Assembly (NCBI GenBank): GCA_011389895.1
Contig: JAABTN010000006.1
Span: 1-64,000, forward strand
Length of the DNA stretch: 64,000 nucleotides
Source: Maritimibacter sp.
GTDB lineage: Bacteria > Pseudomonadota > Alphaproteobacteria > Rhodobacterales > Rhodobacteraceae
Direction: 5' to 3'
Numbering within the stretch: position 1 is the stretch's first letter; each line of letters starts with the position of its first letter. The notes under the pieces are model-generated. The model saw nothing but the letters and a program-made list of their open reading frames with translations. It was not told the origin of the DNA and searched no databases. Positions 1-9,048 of the stretch are shown piece after piece. Both the position numbers and the translations under genes were made by a program.

Positions 1-825
1 GGTGGCGCGACGCCGGTGCCCTGTATCCGCTGTAACGAGCGGGTGAAATTCAAGGATCTTCTGGCCACGGCACAGGATCTGGACGCCGATTGCATGGCGA
101 CGGGGCATTACATCCAGCGTTTCACCGGCGTGACCGGACCAGAGCTGCACCAAGCGGCGGATGCGACCCGGGACCAGAGTTATTTCCTGTTCTCCACCAC
201 GCCGGAGCAATTGTCGTTCCTGCGCTTTCCGCTTGGCCACCTGAAGACAAAGGATGAAACCCGCGCGCTGGCGCGCGAATTCGGGCTTGAGGTTGCGGAT
301 AAACCCGACAGTCAGGACATCTGTTTCGTGCCCGACGGCAACTATGCCGGCGTGATTGAGAAACTGCGCCCCGGGGCGGCGGAACCCGGCGACATTGTCG
401 ATATGGACGGCCGTGTGTTGGCCCGCCACGAGGGCGTGATCCATTACACCATCGGGCAGCGCCGGGGGCTCGGCATCGGCGGGCTGTCGGACCCGCTCTA
501 CGTGGTCAAGCTGGACGTTGAGGCGCGGCAGGTGATCGTCGGCCCGAAAGAGCATCTGGCGACCCGGATCGTGCCGGTGAAAGAGGTGAACTGGCTGGGT
601 GATGAACCGTTTACATCCCGCGATGCATGGCATCTGGCGGTCAAGGTCCGCTCGACCCGCCCGCCGCGCGAGGCGATCATTCGCCCGCTGTCCGAGACTG
701 AGGCCGAGATCGAGCTTTTGACACCCGAGGAAGGCGTCAGCCCCGGCCAGGCCTGCGTGTTCTACGCGCCAAACGGAAGCCGGGTGTTCGGGGGCGGATG
801 GATCTGGGCGGGCAATCCGGGCTGA
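1..825 (+). CDS. mnmA: tRNA 2-thiouridylase MnmA, 3' part (5' end outside window)
   Basis: MnmA is a cytoplasmic enzyme that puts sulfur on C2 of the wobble uridine in tRNAs for Lys, Glu and Gln, using ATP and a persulfide carrier. The frame is open from base 1; the GTG at 16 lies inside the protein and is not the start. The 274 visible residues begin just before the [11 protein letters not shown] motif, which carries the first catalytic cysteine. They also hold the second cysteine region [14 protein letters not shown] and the conserved [10 protein letters not shown]. The missing part should hold the N-terminal ATP-binding P-loop. It converges on fabZ, with only 38 bases between the stops. 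The family assignment is secure; the gene is cut by the window edge and shows no sign of being broken. Confidence 0.96.
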   Translation, partial: GGATPVPCIRCNERVKFKDLLATAQDLDADCMATGHYIQRFTGVTGPELHQAADATRDQSYFLFSTTPEQLSFLRFPLGHLKTKDETRALAREFGLEVADKPDSQDICFVPDGNYAGVIEKLRPGAAEPGDIVDMDGRVLARHEGVIHYTIGQRRGLGIGGLSDPLYVVKLDVEARQVIVGPKEHLATRIVPVKEVNWLGDEPFTSRDAWHLAVKVRSTRPPREAIIRPLSETEAEIELLTPEEGVSPGQACVFYAPNGSRVFGGGWIWAGNPG

Positions 826-863
826 CCCTGTTTCGCACCGGGCCTGCCCGGGCCGACCGGCCG

Positions 864-1328
864 TCAGTCCTCTGATTGGCTAAGGTCGATCATCGCCGAG
901 AACTCGGCAGAACAGGCAACCTCGCCATCCACCGTGGCAACGCCATTGAATTTCCAGATGCGTGACCCGCCCCTGATCGTGGTGATCGCCATGCGGAGCA
1001 CATCGCCCGGCACCACCTTGCGCCGGAATTTCACCTTGTCGATGCCCATGAAGAAGACCAGCGGGTTCTTGTCCACGAGATCGAGCGACAGCGACACCAT
1101 CACGGCGGATGTCTGCGCCATCGCCTCGACGATGGTGACACCGGGCATCACTGGCATGGCCGGGAAATGGCCCTGGAAATGCGGCTCGTTGTAGGTCACG
1201 TTCTTCACGCCGACCGCACTGGAGTTCGCGACGATATCGACCACCTTGTCGATCATGAGGAATGGGTAGCGATGCGGGATGCATCTTTGGATCAGGTCGA
1301 TATCGGCCGTGGCGGGCACGTCGGTCAT
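864..1328 (-). CDS. fabZ: 3-hydroxyacyl-ACP dehydratase FabZ
   Basis: FabZ dehydrates 3-hydroxyacyl-ACP in type II fatty acid synthesis and works in the cytoplasm. The protein has the hot-dog fold signature: [11 protein letters not shown] near the N-terminus, [11 protein letters not shown] with the catalytic histidine, and the catalytic glutamate in EAMAQTS. Two ATGs are possible. The one at 1334 sits directly against the GAAGGA ribosome site, while the one at 1328 has seven bases of spacing, so I chose 1328 (154 residues; 156 with the other). It is the last leftward gene of the bamA-skp-fabZ block. In most relatives lpxA follows immediately, but here the next gene is mnmA in the opposite direction. 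Confidence 0.95.
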   Translation of the reverse strand: MTDVPATADIDLIQRCIPHRYPFLMIDKVVDIVANSSAVGVKNVTYNEPHFQGHFPAMPVMPGVTIVEAMAQTSAVMVSLSLDLVDKNPLVFFMGIDKVKFRRKVVPGDVLRMAITTIRGGSRIWKFNGVATVDGEVACSAEFSAMIDLSQSED

Positions 1329-1426
1329 GGTCATATCCTTCGCTGCGTCGTCACCTTATCACGTCACGACCGGGCATATTTCCTGTTTCTTGGCAAAGCG
1401 GCGCGCGGGCCACAAGGGGGCAGGCG

Positions 1427-2020
1427 CTATTGTCCGCTGTCTGTGGTATCGCTGCCCGACCCGTCGGCGGACCCCGCCGGGCCTTCCGTCCCATCGCCCA
1501 ATTCGGCATCGATCCGCGCGATCACCGCGTCGGTCACGTCGATGGCGTTTACCGACAGGAGCACGTTGCGCTTATCAAGGATCACCACGGCGTTGCGGTC
1601 CTGCATGACGCGCCCAAGGATCGGGCCGATTCGGTTGTAGAACGACCTCTGCGCATCCTCGTAGCGCTGTACGAAATTCTGCTGGGCAGCGTCCCGATCG
1701 GTGCGCAGCGCCACCACCTTTTCGTCGAACGCATCCGCGAGGGCGCGAAATTCCTCGGGCGACATCGTGGCGCGCTTTGCGGTCAGGCTCCGCTCTTCTT
1801 CCTCAAGCGCCTGTTCGATCTTGCGCGTCTCTTCCGAAAGCGCGTCCGATTCCGTCTCAAGATCTTGCGACACCCGTTGCCCGAACTCGGTCCGGGTGAA
1901 AAGCGCCTCGCGGTCGATGGTGAGAACGGGCGACACGACCTGCCCAAGACTTTGCGCAGCCGTCTGCCCCGCTGGCAACGCCAGCAGGGCAATCACGAAG
2001 AAAAGTCGCAACAACTTCAT
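1427..2020 (-). CDS. skp: Periplasmic chaperone OmpH/Skp family
   Basis: Skp-type chaperones hold unfolded outer-membrane proteins in the periplasm on the way to BamA. The 197-residue product starts with a clear signal peptide (MKLLRLFFVIALLALPAGQT, then AAAQ-like cleavage at about residue 22). It then has a long charged helical region rich in Glu, Arg and Gln (about residues 45-130), as expected for the coiled-coil tentacles. A longer in-frame start exists at 2089, but the ATG at 2020 has the AGGGGGAGC-type ribosome site on the coding strand and opens the signal peptide, so it is preferred. It lies 22 bases after bamA and before fabZ, the usual order. The C-terminal 15-20 residues are low-complexity Gly/Ser/Asp. 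Confidence 0.88.
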   Translation of the reverse strand: MKLLRLFFVIALLALPAGQTAAQSLGQVVSPVLTIDREALFTRTEFGQRVSQDLETESDALSEETRKIEQALEEEERSLTAKRATMSPEEFRALADAFDEKVVALRTDRDAAQQNFVQRYEDAQRSFYNRIGPILGRVMQDRNAVVILDKRNVLLSVNAIDVTDAVIARIDAELGDGTEGPAGSADGSGSDTTDSGQ

Positions 2021-2042
2021 GGGATTCGCTCCCCCGGAGCGA

Positions 2043-4388
2043 TCAGAACGAGGTCTGGATCGTGACTTCGAACCGGTTCTCGACATCATAGCCCTGCTTG
2101 ATCACCGGCACGGCGTAGTTGAACCGGAGCGGGCCAATCGGCGTTTCCCAAAACAGCGACGCCCCGACCGCGGACCGCAGGTGCAGCCCGTCATCAATGG
2201 TGCCGCCCAGCGTGTTGTCCAGACCCCAAAGCGAGCCGACGTCGGCAAAGACGCCGCCCGAGATGCCGTATTCTTCCGGCAGGCCAAGCGGGAACTGCGC
2301 CTCGACCCGGCCCACGGCAAAGTAGTTGCCGCCAAGCGCGTCTTGGTTGCCCGCGGTCAGGTCACGCGGACCGACACCATAGGGCGCGAAGCCGCGCAAC
2401 TGGCTTGAAGGAAGCAGGAAGCGGTCGGTAACGCGGCTGCCCGCCCCGGCGAAGGAATAAAGCGCGCCACCCTCGGCCTCGGCCCGCAGGGTCACCTGGT
2501 CGTTCATGATCCGGGTCTGCACGCGGGCGAGCGCGGTGGCTTTGAAATACCGGTTGTCCGAGCCGAAGCCGCCGACATCGGCATCCACCTTCAGGAACGC
2601 GCGGGTCGTCGGGTCGATCGCGTTGCGGGCCGTGTCAAAGGTATAGGTCAGGCCCGCACCCCCGCCGAATTGCCATCCGCGCGCAGATTCGGCGGCCAGC
2701 ACGGCCGAGCTGGCACCCGGAACGTTGGTGATGGTCGCCCCGGTCGCGAAAGGCCGCACCTTGACGCGGCTGGCCTCCGACACGGGGAAATCAAGGAAGG
2801 GCTCCACCCGCGCGGTGGTGGTGTCGTAGCGCGCGTAGGCATTCGCAAGGGTCTCGGAATAGAACGCGTCGATCCCAAGGGCGAGGTCACGCCCGAACAG
2901 GGCGGGTTCCGAGAACGAGAACGCATAGTTGCGGGCGTCAACACCGCCGTTGAACTCGACCTTGATGAACTGACCGCGCCCGAGGAAGTTGGTTTCCTGG
3001 AACGCCGCATTCAGGCCAAAGCCGGTCGCCGTCGAATAGGCGGCCCCGAACGAGAGCGAGCCTGTGCCCTGTTCTTCCACGTCCACGTCGACCACGACCC
3101 GGTCGCTGGCCGAGCCTTCGCGGGCTTCGACCTCGACATTGGCGAAGTAGCCGAGCGCGCGGATGCGTTCCGCGGCATCGCGAATCGCGCGCGGATTGAA
3201 CGGATCGCCTTCGACCGTGGTAAACTGGCTGCGCACGACACGGTCGAGCGTGGTCTGGTTGCCCTCGATGTCGATCCGCTCAACGATCACGCGCGGGCCG
3301 CGCACGATAGCCAGCGTCAGATCAAGCTTGCCGTCACGGTCATTGCGGGTGATGCGCGGTTCGACCGCGATGAAATTCAGACCCTTTTGCGCCGCGAGAC
3401 GCTCCATCCGGGCAATCGCCTGATCCACCCGCGTCGGGTTGTAGACGGACCCGGTGCGCAGGCGGGCGACGCGTTCGTATTCCGCCGGGTCGAGCCCGTC
3501 TACTTCGGACACAGTATCAATTTCACCAAAGCTGAATTGCTGGCCTTCCTGCACCTCGAAGGTCACCTGATACCCATCACGGGCCTGCGGCACCTCGGCG
3601 GCGACAGCAAGCACCTGGATATCGACGAAGCCGCGCGATTGGTAGAAATCGCGCAGAACCTGCTTGTCAAACTCAAGCCGCGCGGGGTCATAGGTGTCGG
3701 ACTGCACGAAGGCGCGCAGAAGGCCGGCCTGTTTCGACGACAGCGCACGACGCAGCCGCGAATCCGAGAAGCTGCGGTTGCCGGCAAACGACAAACGCTC
3801 GATCTCGGCGTTGTTGCCCTCGATCACTTCGAACACGAGATCGACGCGGCCATTTCCGCGACGGATGATCCGGGGCGTCACTTCCGCCGAGATCCGGCCA
3901 TCTTCGGCATAGGCTTCGGCAATAATCTGCGCATCGCGTTCCGCAGTTGAGGGCGAGAAGATGCCGCGCGGGCGCGATTGGATCAGGGCGATGAGGTCGG
4001 CGTCATCCTTGCGCCGGTTGCCCTCGACATTGATCCGGCTGATCATCGCGTGTTCCTGAAGGCGCACGACGAGCGTGCCACCACGCGGCTGAAGCTCAAC
4101 CGAATTGAACAGGCCGGAGCCAGCAAGCCGTTGGTAGGCATCGTTCAACTCCGCAGCCGACACCGTCTGACCCTTGCCGATTCCCAGATAGGACAGCACG
4201 GTCGAGGCATCGATCCGCTCGGTGCCCACGATCTGCACCGAGGAGAAGTTGTAGGATTGCGCGTGGAGCGCGGTTGGCAGAACCACAGAAGCCCCTGATA
4301 CCCCGAGAAAAACTGCCGTGGCAGCAGGCGCGAGGACGGATTTGCGCAGTCCCTTTTTTCGGGCGTTGCGCTGCTCGTTATACGTCAT
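2043..4388 (-). CDS. bamA: Outer membrane protein assembly factor BamA
   Basis: BamA is the core of the machine that folds beta-barrel proteins into the outer membrane. The 781-residue protein has a signal peptide ending near ALHAQS (about residue 44), five POTRA repeats (roughly residues 48-425), then an Omp85 barrel that ends in phenylalanine, as outer-membrane insertion requires. The LRGF motif of loop 6 is visible in SSQLRGFAPYGVGPRDL. The length is normal for alphaproteobacteria. Upstream lie rseP and a 43-residue membrane-protein gene; skp follows after 22 bases. This neighbourhood links cleavage of envelope-stress regulators, barrel assembly and the periplasmic chaperone. Confidence 0.97.
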   Translation of the reverse strand: MTYNEQRNARKKGLRKSVLAPAATAVFLGVSGASVVLPTALHAQSYNFSSVQIVGTERIDASTVLSYLGIGKGQTVSAAELNDAYQRLAGSGLFNSVELQPRGGTLVVRLQEHAMISRINVEGNRRKDDADLIALIQSRPRGIFSPSTAERDAQIIAEAYAEDGRISAEVTPRIIRRGNGRVDLVFEVIEGNNAEIERLSFAGNRSFSDSRLRRALSSKQAGLLRAFVQSDTYDPARLEFDKQVLRDFYQSRGFVDIQVLAVAAEVPQARDGYQVTFEVQEGQQFSFGEIDTVSEVDGLDPAEYERVARLRTGSVYNPTRVDQAIARMERLAAQKGLNFIAVEPRITRNDRDGKLDLTLAIVRGPRVIVERIDIEGNQTTLDRVVRSQFTTVEGDPFNPRAIRDAAERIRALGYFANVEVEAREGSASDRVVVDVDVEEQGTGSLSFGAAYSTATGFGLNAAFQETNFLGRGQFIKVEFNGGVDARNYAFSFSEPALFGRDLALGIDAFYSETLANAYARYDTTTARVEPFLDFPVSEASRVKVRPFATGATITNVPGASSAVLAAESARGWQFGGGAGLTYTFDTARNAIDPTTRAFLKVDADVGGFGSDNRYFKATALARVQTRIMNDQVTLRAEAEGGALYSFAGAGSRVTDRFLLPSSQLRGFAPYGVGPRDLTAGNQDALGGNYFAVGRVEAQFPLGLPEEYGISGGVFADVGSLWGLDNTLGGTIDDGLHLRSAVGASLFWETPIGPLRFNYAVPVIKQGYDVENRFEVTIQTSF

Positions 4389-4468
4389 GTTGTTATCATC
4401 CGCTCAGACATCCCAGTCCCTAGTGTCACTAACGGCAATCGGGGGTGTTGTCAAAGCGTGCAAACGTC

Positions 4469-4491
4469 AAAGGGCCGCAGTATTGCGGCCC
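4469..4491 (-). terminator. Hairpin downstream of the 43-residue gene
   Basis: An eight-base-pair stem (GGGCCGCA / TGCGGCCC, 4472-4479 with 4484-4491) has a four-base loop and is followed on the minus strand by TTT. The T run is short, so termination may be weak; read-through into bamA 80 bases further on is plausible. Confidence 0.45.
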
Positions 4492-4567
4492 GGCGACAGG
4501 TTCGAAATTTGCGGCGTCGTCTGCCCGGTGCGCCGGCCCAGTGGAGCGGCACGCTGCGGCGCTTGGG

Positions 4568-4699
4568 TCAGTTCACGATGGCGCCCACGAGCGCGCCACA
4601 GCCAAGCGCTGCGGCCAGTGTCCCAAGATAAAGAAACCGGTCCCAGTTCAGATCGACCAGAAGATGAAGGCCAGTGTAGCCGCGTTGAATATTTTCCAT
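4568..4699 (-). CDS. Small membrane protein, 43 residues, between rseP and bamA
   Basis: This short frame has an ATG at 4699 with an upstream AAGAGGT ribosome-site-like sequence ten bases away and a TGA at 4568-4570. The product begins MENIQRGYTGLHLLVDLNWD, then has one hydrophobic segment of about 20 residues rich in Gly and Ala (about residues 22-41) and ends VGAIVN. The pattern is a short amphipathic N-terminus, an aromatic NWDR stretch and one transmembrane helix. I recall similar small proteins in Rhodobacterales but cannot name a family. It is in the same direction as rseP and bamA and fills most of an otherwise empty 457-base gap. No function can be assigned. Confidence 0.72.
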   Translation of the reverse strand: MENIQRGYTGLHLLVDLNWDRFLYLGTLAAALGCGALVGAIVN

Positions 4700-4845
4700 G
4701 ATCCAGACCTCTTGTCTTTGCGTGAGACAAAGGTGGCCCATGATTGCGGCTTAACCATTTCGCAAATATGGCAATTTCGGGGCATTTCCCGAAGCGGTTC
4801 AAAAAAACGCTGGTGTCTGCCCCGCCCCGTCCCGGTCAAAACGCG

Positions 4846-6186
4846 TCAGGGGCAGAATAGATCGTTTGTCACCCCGAGCATCATGATCCCCACCACCACG
4901 GCGAGACCGAGGGTAAAGAGAATGCGCATCGCCATGTCGCTTGGCGGTTTGCCTGCCACCGCCTCGTAGGCGTGGAACACGAGATGTCCGCCATCGAGAA
5001 TCGGGATCGGAAACAGGTTCAAAAGGCCCACGGCCGTCGACAGGACCGCCACGAACCAGATGAAGCTCGACACCCCCTGGCTTGCCGCCGCGCCCGATGT
5101 TTCGGCAATGCCGATCGGCCCGCGCAGGTTGCAGCTTGAGATTGCACCGGTGATCATGTGCCACAGGCCCGACAGCGACGAGGTGATGATGTATCCCACC
5201 TGGCTGATACCGGAAGACATCGCCTCACCCACCGAGGGGGCGCGTGTCGCGGGCTCGAAGATCATGGCACCCGACACGCCTATCAGCCAACGGGTCTCGA
5301 ACCCGCCTTCGGGCAATGGAAGATCGACGCGACGCGGCGTCAGAAACACCTCGCGCGTCTCACCGGCGTTATTGATCGTAAGGGCAAGCTCGTCGCCGTC
5401 ACCGTTGCCCACGATTTTGCGCAGGTCTTGAAACGTCGCGACCGGCGCGCCATCGACCCGGGTAATCAGATCGCCCGGACGCAGACCGGCATCCGACGCG
5501 GCGGACTGCGGGGTCACCGACCCGACATAGGGCGGATAGGGATAAAGCGTCTCGACCGTCACGCTCCGGCCATCGCGCAGCACCGTGTAGGACAGCGGGC
5601 TTTCCTGCGGCAGCTCGGCCACGAAATCGGGAAACGCCTCCAAGGTTGGCGTGTCGCGTCCGGCAATCGACAGGATCTGGTCGCCCGGCTCAAGCGCGCC
5701 TTCGACCCCGGGCACCTCAGACAGCTTCTTGACCGTCAGCGGATCTGTGGCGACGCCAGTGGCATAGGCCATCGCGAAAAAGATGATTGCGGAGAGGATG
5801 AAATTGAAAATCGGGCCTGCCGCAACGGTCGCGGCGCGCGCCCACAACGGGGCACCGTGCATGGTGTGGCGGCGTTCTTCGTCCGACAGCCCTTCCATCG
5901 CGTCATCGTCGGGTCCGGCCGAGGCCGCGTTGGCATCCCCGCGGAACTTCACGAACCCGCCGACCGGGAGTGCCGCGATCTGCCATTGCGTGCCGTGCTT
6001 GTCGGTGCGCTTGGCCAGGACCGGGCCGATCCCGATGGAAAAGACATCCGCCTTGATACCGGTCCAGCGCCCGATGATGTAATGGCCATATTCATGGATC
6101 GCGACGATGATCGTCAGCGCGATGATGAAGGCTATCAGGGTGAAGGCCACGTTCCCGAAGGACGGGATCAAGCTGGTCAGGTCCAA
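4846..6186 (-). CDS. rseP: Site-2 zinc metalloprotease RseP
   Basis: RseP cuts membrane-bound anti-sigma factors and leftover signal peptides within the inner membrane. The 446-residue protein has HEYGHY, the zinc site, in its first transmembrane helix. Two PDZ-like regions follow (about residues 125-290), then the second metal motif LFPIPILDGGH near the C-terminus. I set the start at a TTG (6186), because AAAGGAGA lies eight bases upstream on the coding strand. The longer ATG frame to 6312 would overlap dxr by about 100 bases and adds a 42-residue segment with no family resemblance. dxr ends 25 bases upstream, so the two are probably co-transcribed. Confidence 0.95.
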   Translation of the reverse strand: MDLTSLIPSFGNVAFTLIAFIIALTIIVAIHEYGHYIIGRWTGIKADVFSIGIGPVLAKRTDKHGTQWQIAALPVGGFVKFRGDANAASAGPDDDAMEGLSDEERRHTMHGAPLWARAATVAAGPIFNFILSAIIFFAMAYATGVATDPLTVKKLSEVPGVEGALEPGDQILSIAGRDTPTLEAFPDFVAELPQESPLSYTVLRDGRSVTVETLYPYPPYVGSVTPQSAASDAGLRPGDLITRVDGAPVATFQDLRKIVGNGDGDELALTINNAGETREVFLTPRRVDLPLPEGGFETRWLIGVSGAMIFEPATRAPSVGEAMSSGISQVGYIITSSLSGLWHMITGAISSCNLRGPIGIAETSGAAASQGVSSFIWFVAVLSTAVGLLNLFPIPILDGGHLVFHAYEAVAGKPPSDMAMRILFTLGLAVVVGIMMLGVTNDLFCP

Positions 6187-6211
6187 GTGTGAAGTCTCCT
6201 TTCGCGAAGGG

Positions 6212-7381
6212 TCAGTCCCCTGCGATGATCTCTCTTGCGCGTCGCCGTGCCGTATCGTCGGCGGCGCGGACATTATCAAGGGTGAATGCGGCGGACATAA
6301 GGCCCCGGTCAACTGACAAATCCGTCAAGACCTGTTCGACGACATCCGACATCCGCAAAAACCCGACCTGATGGGCGATGAACCCGTCGAGGGCGCATTC
6401 CTTGGCCGCGTTGAACACCGCCCCGGCCATGCCGCCCGCTTCCATCACCTCGCGGGCAAGGCGCAGCGCGGGCCAGCGGCGCTCGTCCGGCGCGCGAAAC
6501 TCCATGCTCGCCACGGCGGCAAGGTCGAGCCGCTCCACCGGCAGGGTCTTTCGTTCGGGCCAGTTCAGGGCATAGCCGATGGCGTGGCGCATATCGGGCG
6601 GGCCGACATGGGCCATGAGCCCCCCGTCCTTGAAGCCGACCAGCGCGTGGATCAGGCTCTGGGGGTGCACGATAACCTCGATCTGCGACGGATCGACCCC
6701 GAAAAACTCCTTGGTTTCGATCAGTTCCAGCGCCTTGTTGAACATCGACGCGGAATCGATGGTGATGCGCTGCCCCATGTCCCAGTTCGGGTGAGACGAG
6801 GCTTGATCCAGCGTGGCTTCGGCCAGCTTCTCGATCGGCCAGTCGCGAAACGCCCCACCCGAGGCGGTAATGATGATGCGCTCGACCGCCTCCATGTCTT
6901 CGCCCACGAGGCCCTGGAACACGGCGGAATGTTCGCTGTCCACCGGCAGGATGCGGCTGCCGTGTTTCGCCGCCGTCCCCATGATGAGCGGCCCGGCGGT
7001 GACAAGGCTTTCCTTGTTGGCAAGGGCGAGGCAGGCGCCCTCTTCCAGCGCGGCCAGACCGGGCGGCAATCCGGCCGCCCCGACGATGGCCGACATGACC
7101 CAATCGGCGGGCCTGCGGGCGGCCTCTTCTATGGCAGCCTCGCCTGCTGCCGCCTCGATCCCCGTGCCCGCAAGAGCGTCGCGCAAGGCAGGCAGGTTTT
7201 CGGAATGCGCCGTGACCGCGATCTCGGCGTTGAGGCTTTTGGCCTGCTGGGCCAGCCGCGCGACGTTGTGCCCGCCGGAGAGCGCGACCACCTCATAGGC
7301 GTCGCGGTCGCGTTCGATCAGGTCGATGGTGGACAGGCCGATGGAGCCCGTGCTGCCGAATATCGAAAGTCGCCGTGTCAT
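6212..7381 (-). CDS. dxr: 1-deoxy-D-xylulose 5-phosphate reductoisomerase
   Basis: Dxr makes 2-C-methyl-D-erythritol 4-phosphate, the committed step of the MEP isoprenoid pathway, using NADPH and a divalent metal in the cytoplasm. The 389 residues begin with the dinucleotide-binding GSTGSIGLSTIDL. The ALANKESLVTAG region and the metal/substrate loop around ILPVDSEHSA are present, as is the flexible-loop segment HPQSLIHALVGF. The length is typical. It lies between cdsA (18-base gap) and rseP. IspG, a later enzyme of the same pathway, is also in this window near 51 kb. Confidence 0.97.
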   Translation of the reverse strand: MTRRLSIFGSTGSIGLSTIDLIERDRDAYEVVALSGGHNVARLAQQAKSLNAEIAVTAHSENLPALRDALAGTGIEAAAGEAAIEEAARRPADWVMSAIVGAAGLPPGLAALEEGACLALANKESLVTAGPLIMGTAAKHGSRILPVDSEHSAVFQGLVGEDMEAVERIIITASGGAFRDWPIEKLAEATLDQASSHPNWDMGQRITIDSASMFNKALELIETKEFFGVDPSQIEVIVHPQSLIHALVGFKDGGLMAHVGPPDMRHAIGYALNWPERKTLPVERLDLAAVASMEFRAPDERRWPALRLAREVMEAGGMAGAVFNAAKECALDGFIAHQVGFLRMSDVVEQVLTDLSVDRGLMSAAFTLDNVRAADDTARRRAREIIAGD

Positions 7382-7399
7382 CCGCGTGTCATTCCCGTT

Positions 7400-8263
7400 T
7401 CATCCCCATGCGCCCGTCAGCAGGCTTGCAAGACCGGCGAGCGCGGCCACGGCCACCAACGCGTCGAGACGGTCGAGCACGCCGCCATGCCCGGGGATCA
7501 GCTTCGAGCTGTCCTTCACCCCGGCGCGCCGCTTGATCCAGCTCTCGGTGATATCGCCCATCTGGCCCGCGAACGCGAGCAGGACGGCGACAGCGCCCGC
7601 AATTCCGGGCGACAGCCCGCCGATCTGCGGCAGAAAGATCGCCCCGAACACCCCTGCGCCGATCCAGCCCGCGATGGTGCCCGACCATGTCTTTTTCGGG
7701 CTGATCCGGGGCCAGAATTTCGGACCGCCAAGCGCGCGTCCCGCGAAATACCCGGCGATATCCGAGATCATCACGATCCCGACCAGCACGAGGATCCCCT
7801 CGGGCCCGGCAATGATCTGACCGTAGATCAACGCCATCGCGGCCCCGGCCAGAACCACGCCATAGGCAAGCCAGATGCGCTGATCGTTCTTCACGACAAG
7901 AACACCGATTCCGATCGGCACCAGCGCCACCAGCAATACGCGCAGCAGCCCAAGCCGATAGGCGGTCCATATCCCGTCAAACCCCGCCGGGTCCGCCCCG
8001 CCCACCACCGGAAGGGCGAGCGCAACCAAAAGCACTGCTACGGGGGTGAGGGCAAGAAGCCAACGCCGCCGCGCGCCCATGCCCGGCTCGCACAGCCCAG
8101 CGAGCTCGCGCAGCATCAGGACATAGACGATCAGCACCAAAAGCGACCACGCCAAGGGGCCGATGAAAAGCGCGGCCAGCGCGATCACACCGATCACCCC
8201 GGCCGAGACGATCCTGAGGCCAAGATCGTTCCATTTCTGTGCGGTCGGTTGGCTTTGCGCCAT
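7400..8263 (-). CDS. cdsA: Phosphatidate cytidylyltransferase CdsA
   Basis: CdsA makes CDP-diacylglycerol from phosphatidic acid and CTP in the inner membrane, the branch point for all phospholipids. The 287-residue protein has about seven to eight hydrophobic helices. It carries the family signature toward the C-terminus, seen here as GHGGVLDRLDALV, after the GDITESWIKR segment. I chose the ATG at 8263, one base after the uppS stop, which indicates translational coupling. A longer frame from 8374 only overlaps uppS. The gene order uppS-cdsA-dxr is the standard one. Confidence 0.95.
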   Translation of the reverse strand: MAQSQPTAQKWNDLGLRIVSAGVIGVIALAALFIGPLAWSLLVLIVYVLMLRELAGLCEPGMGARRRWLLALTPVAVLLVALALPVVGGADPAGFDGIWTAYRLGLLRVLLVALVPIGIGVLVVKNDQRIWLAYGVVLAGAAMALIYGQIIAGPEGILVLVGIVMISDIAGYFAGRALGGPKFWPRISPKKTWSGTIAGWIGAGVFGAIFLPQIGGLSPGIAGAVAVLLAFAGQMGDITESWIKRRAGVKDSSKLIPGHGGVLDRLDALVAVAALAGLASLLTGAWG

Positions 8264-8264
8264 T

Positions 8265-8993
8265 CTAGACGCCGCCGTAGCGCCGTTCACGCAGGCCGAA
8301 CTTGTCAAGCACGGTCGCGAATTGCTCACGCCCGAAATCCGGCCAGAGCGTGTCGGTAAACTCGTATTCCGCATAGGCCGATTGCCAGACGAGGAAATTC
8401 GACGTCCGGCTTTCCCCCGAGGTCCGGATCACGAGATCCGGATCGGGGATATCACCGGTGTCGAGGTATTGCTTCATCGTGTCCTCGCCAATGTCGGCGG
8501 GCTGGATGGCGCCCGCTTTCACCGCGTCGGCCATCTTGCGGGTGGCGCGCAGGATCTCGTCCCGCCCGCCGTAGTTCAACGCCACGGTCACATGCACCCG
8601 GTCGTTGTTGCGCGTCAGCCCTTCCAACTCTTCCATCAGGTTGAGAAGCTTGCGATCAAGCGGCCCGCGATCGCCGATGAAGCGCACCCGCGCGCCTTCG
8701 GCATGCAGGTCATGCGCGGTCTTGCGAATGGTATGGCGAAACAGCGCCATGAGCGCGGTGATCTCTTTGCGTGAGCGTTTCCAATTCTCGGTCGAGAAGG
8801 CATAGAGCGTGACGTATTTCACGCCGAGATCGGGACAGGCCTCGACCACTTCGCGGGTGCGCTTGGCCCCGGCCTGATGGCCGAAGGGGCGTGGGCGTTT
8901 GCGCGCTTTTGCCCAGCGGCCATTGCCGTCCATGATAAAGGCGACGTGCAGCCCCCTTCGTGTCTCCGCGTCGATACCGGATTGATCGTTCAA
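8265..8993 (-). CDS. uppS: Undecaprenyl (isoprenyl) diphosphate synthase UppS
   Basis: UppS is a cis-prenyltransferase that makes the C55 lipid carrier for peptidoglycan and surface polysaccharides. The 242 residues include FIMDGNGRWAKARKRPRPFG, the diphosphate-binding N-terminus with the catalytic aspartate. They also include LYAFSTENWKRS and the C-terminal LVIRTSGESRTSNFLVWQSA and EYEFTDTLWPDF motifs. In many relatives the second motif reads GExRLSNF, so GESRTSNF is a mild change. The gene follows frr by 55 bases and abuts cdsA. The assignment is secure. Confidence 0.97.
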   Translation of the reverse strand: MNDQSGIDAETRRGLHVAFIMDGNGRWAKARKRPRPFGHQAGAKRTREVVEACPDLGVKYVTLYAFSTENWKRSRKEITALMALFRHTIRKTAHDLHAEGARVRFIGDRGPLDRKLLNLMEELEGLTRNNDRVHVTVALNYGGRDEILRATRKMADAVKAGAIQPADIGEDTMKQYLDTGDIPDPDLVIRTSGESRTSNFLVWQSAYAEYEFTDTLWPDFGREQFATVLDKFGLRERRYGGV

Positions 8994-9048
8994 TGTCTTG
9001 CCCTCGTCAACCTGCCCGTCCCCATTGGCTGGCCCCCGCTTCGTGTCG

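Noticed and set aside
5158-6192. A 344-residue rightward frame opposite rseP
   Set aside because: It is the antisense shadow of rseP in high-GC sequence. It has Arg/His/Gly-rich composition and no motifs, and rseP is a clear gene on the other strand.
6371-8359. A 662-residue rightward frame opposite dxr and cdsA
   Set aside because: It runs across two well-supported genes on the opposite strand and their gap, with His/Arg/Pro-rich low-complexity sequence and no domain.
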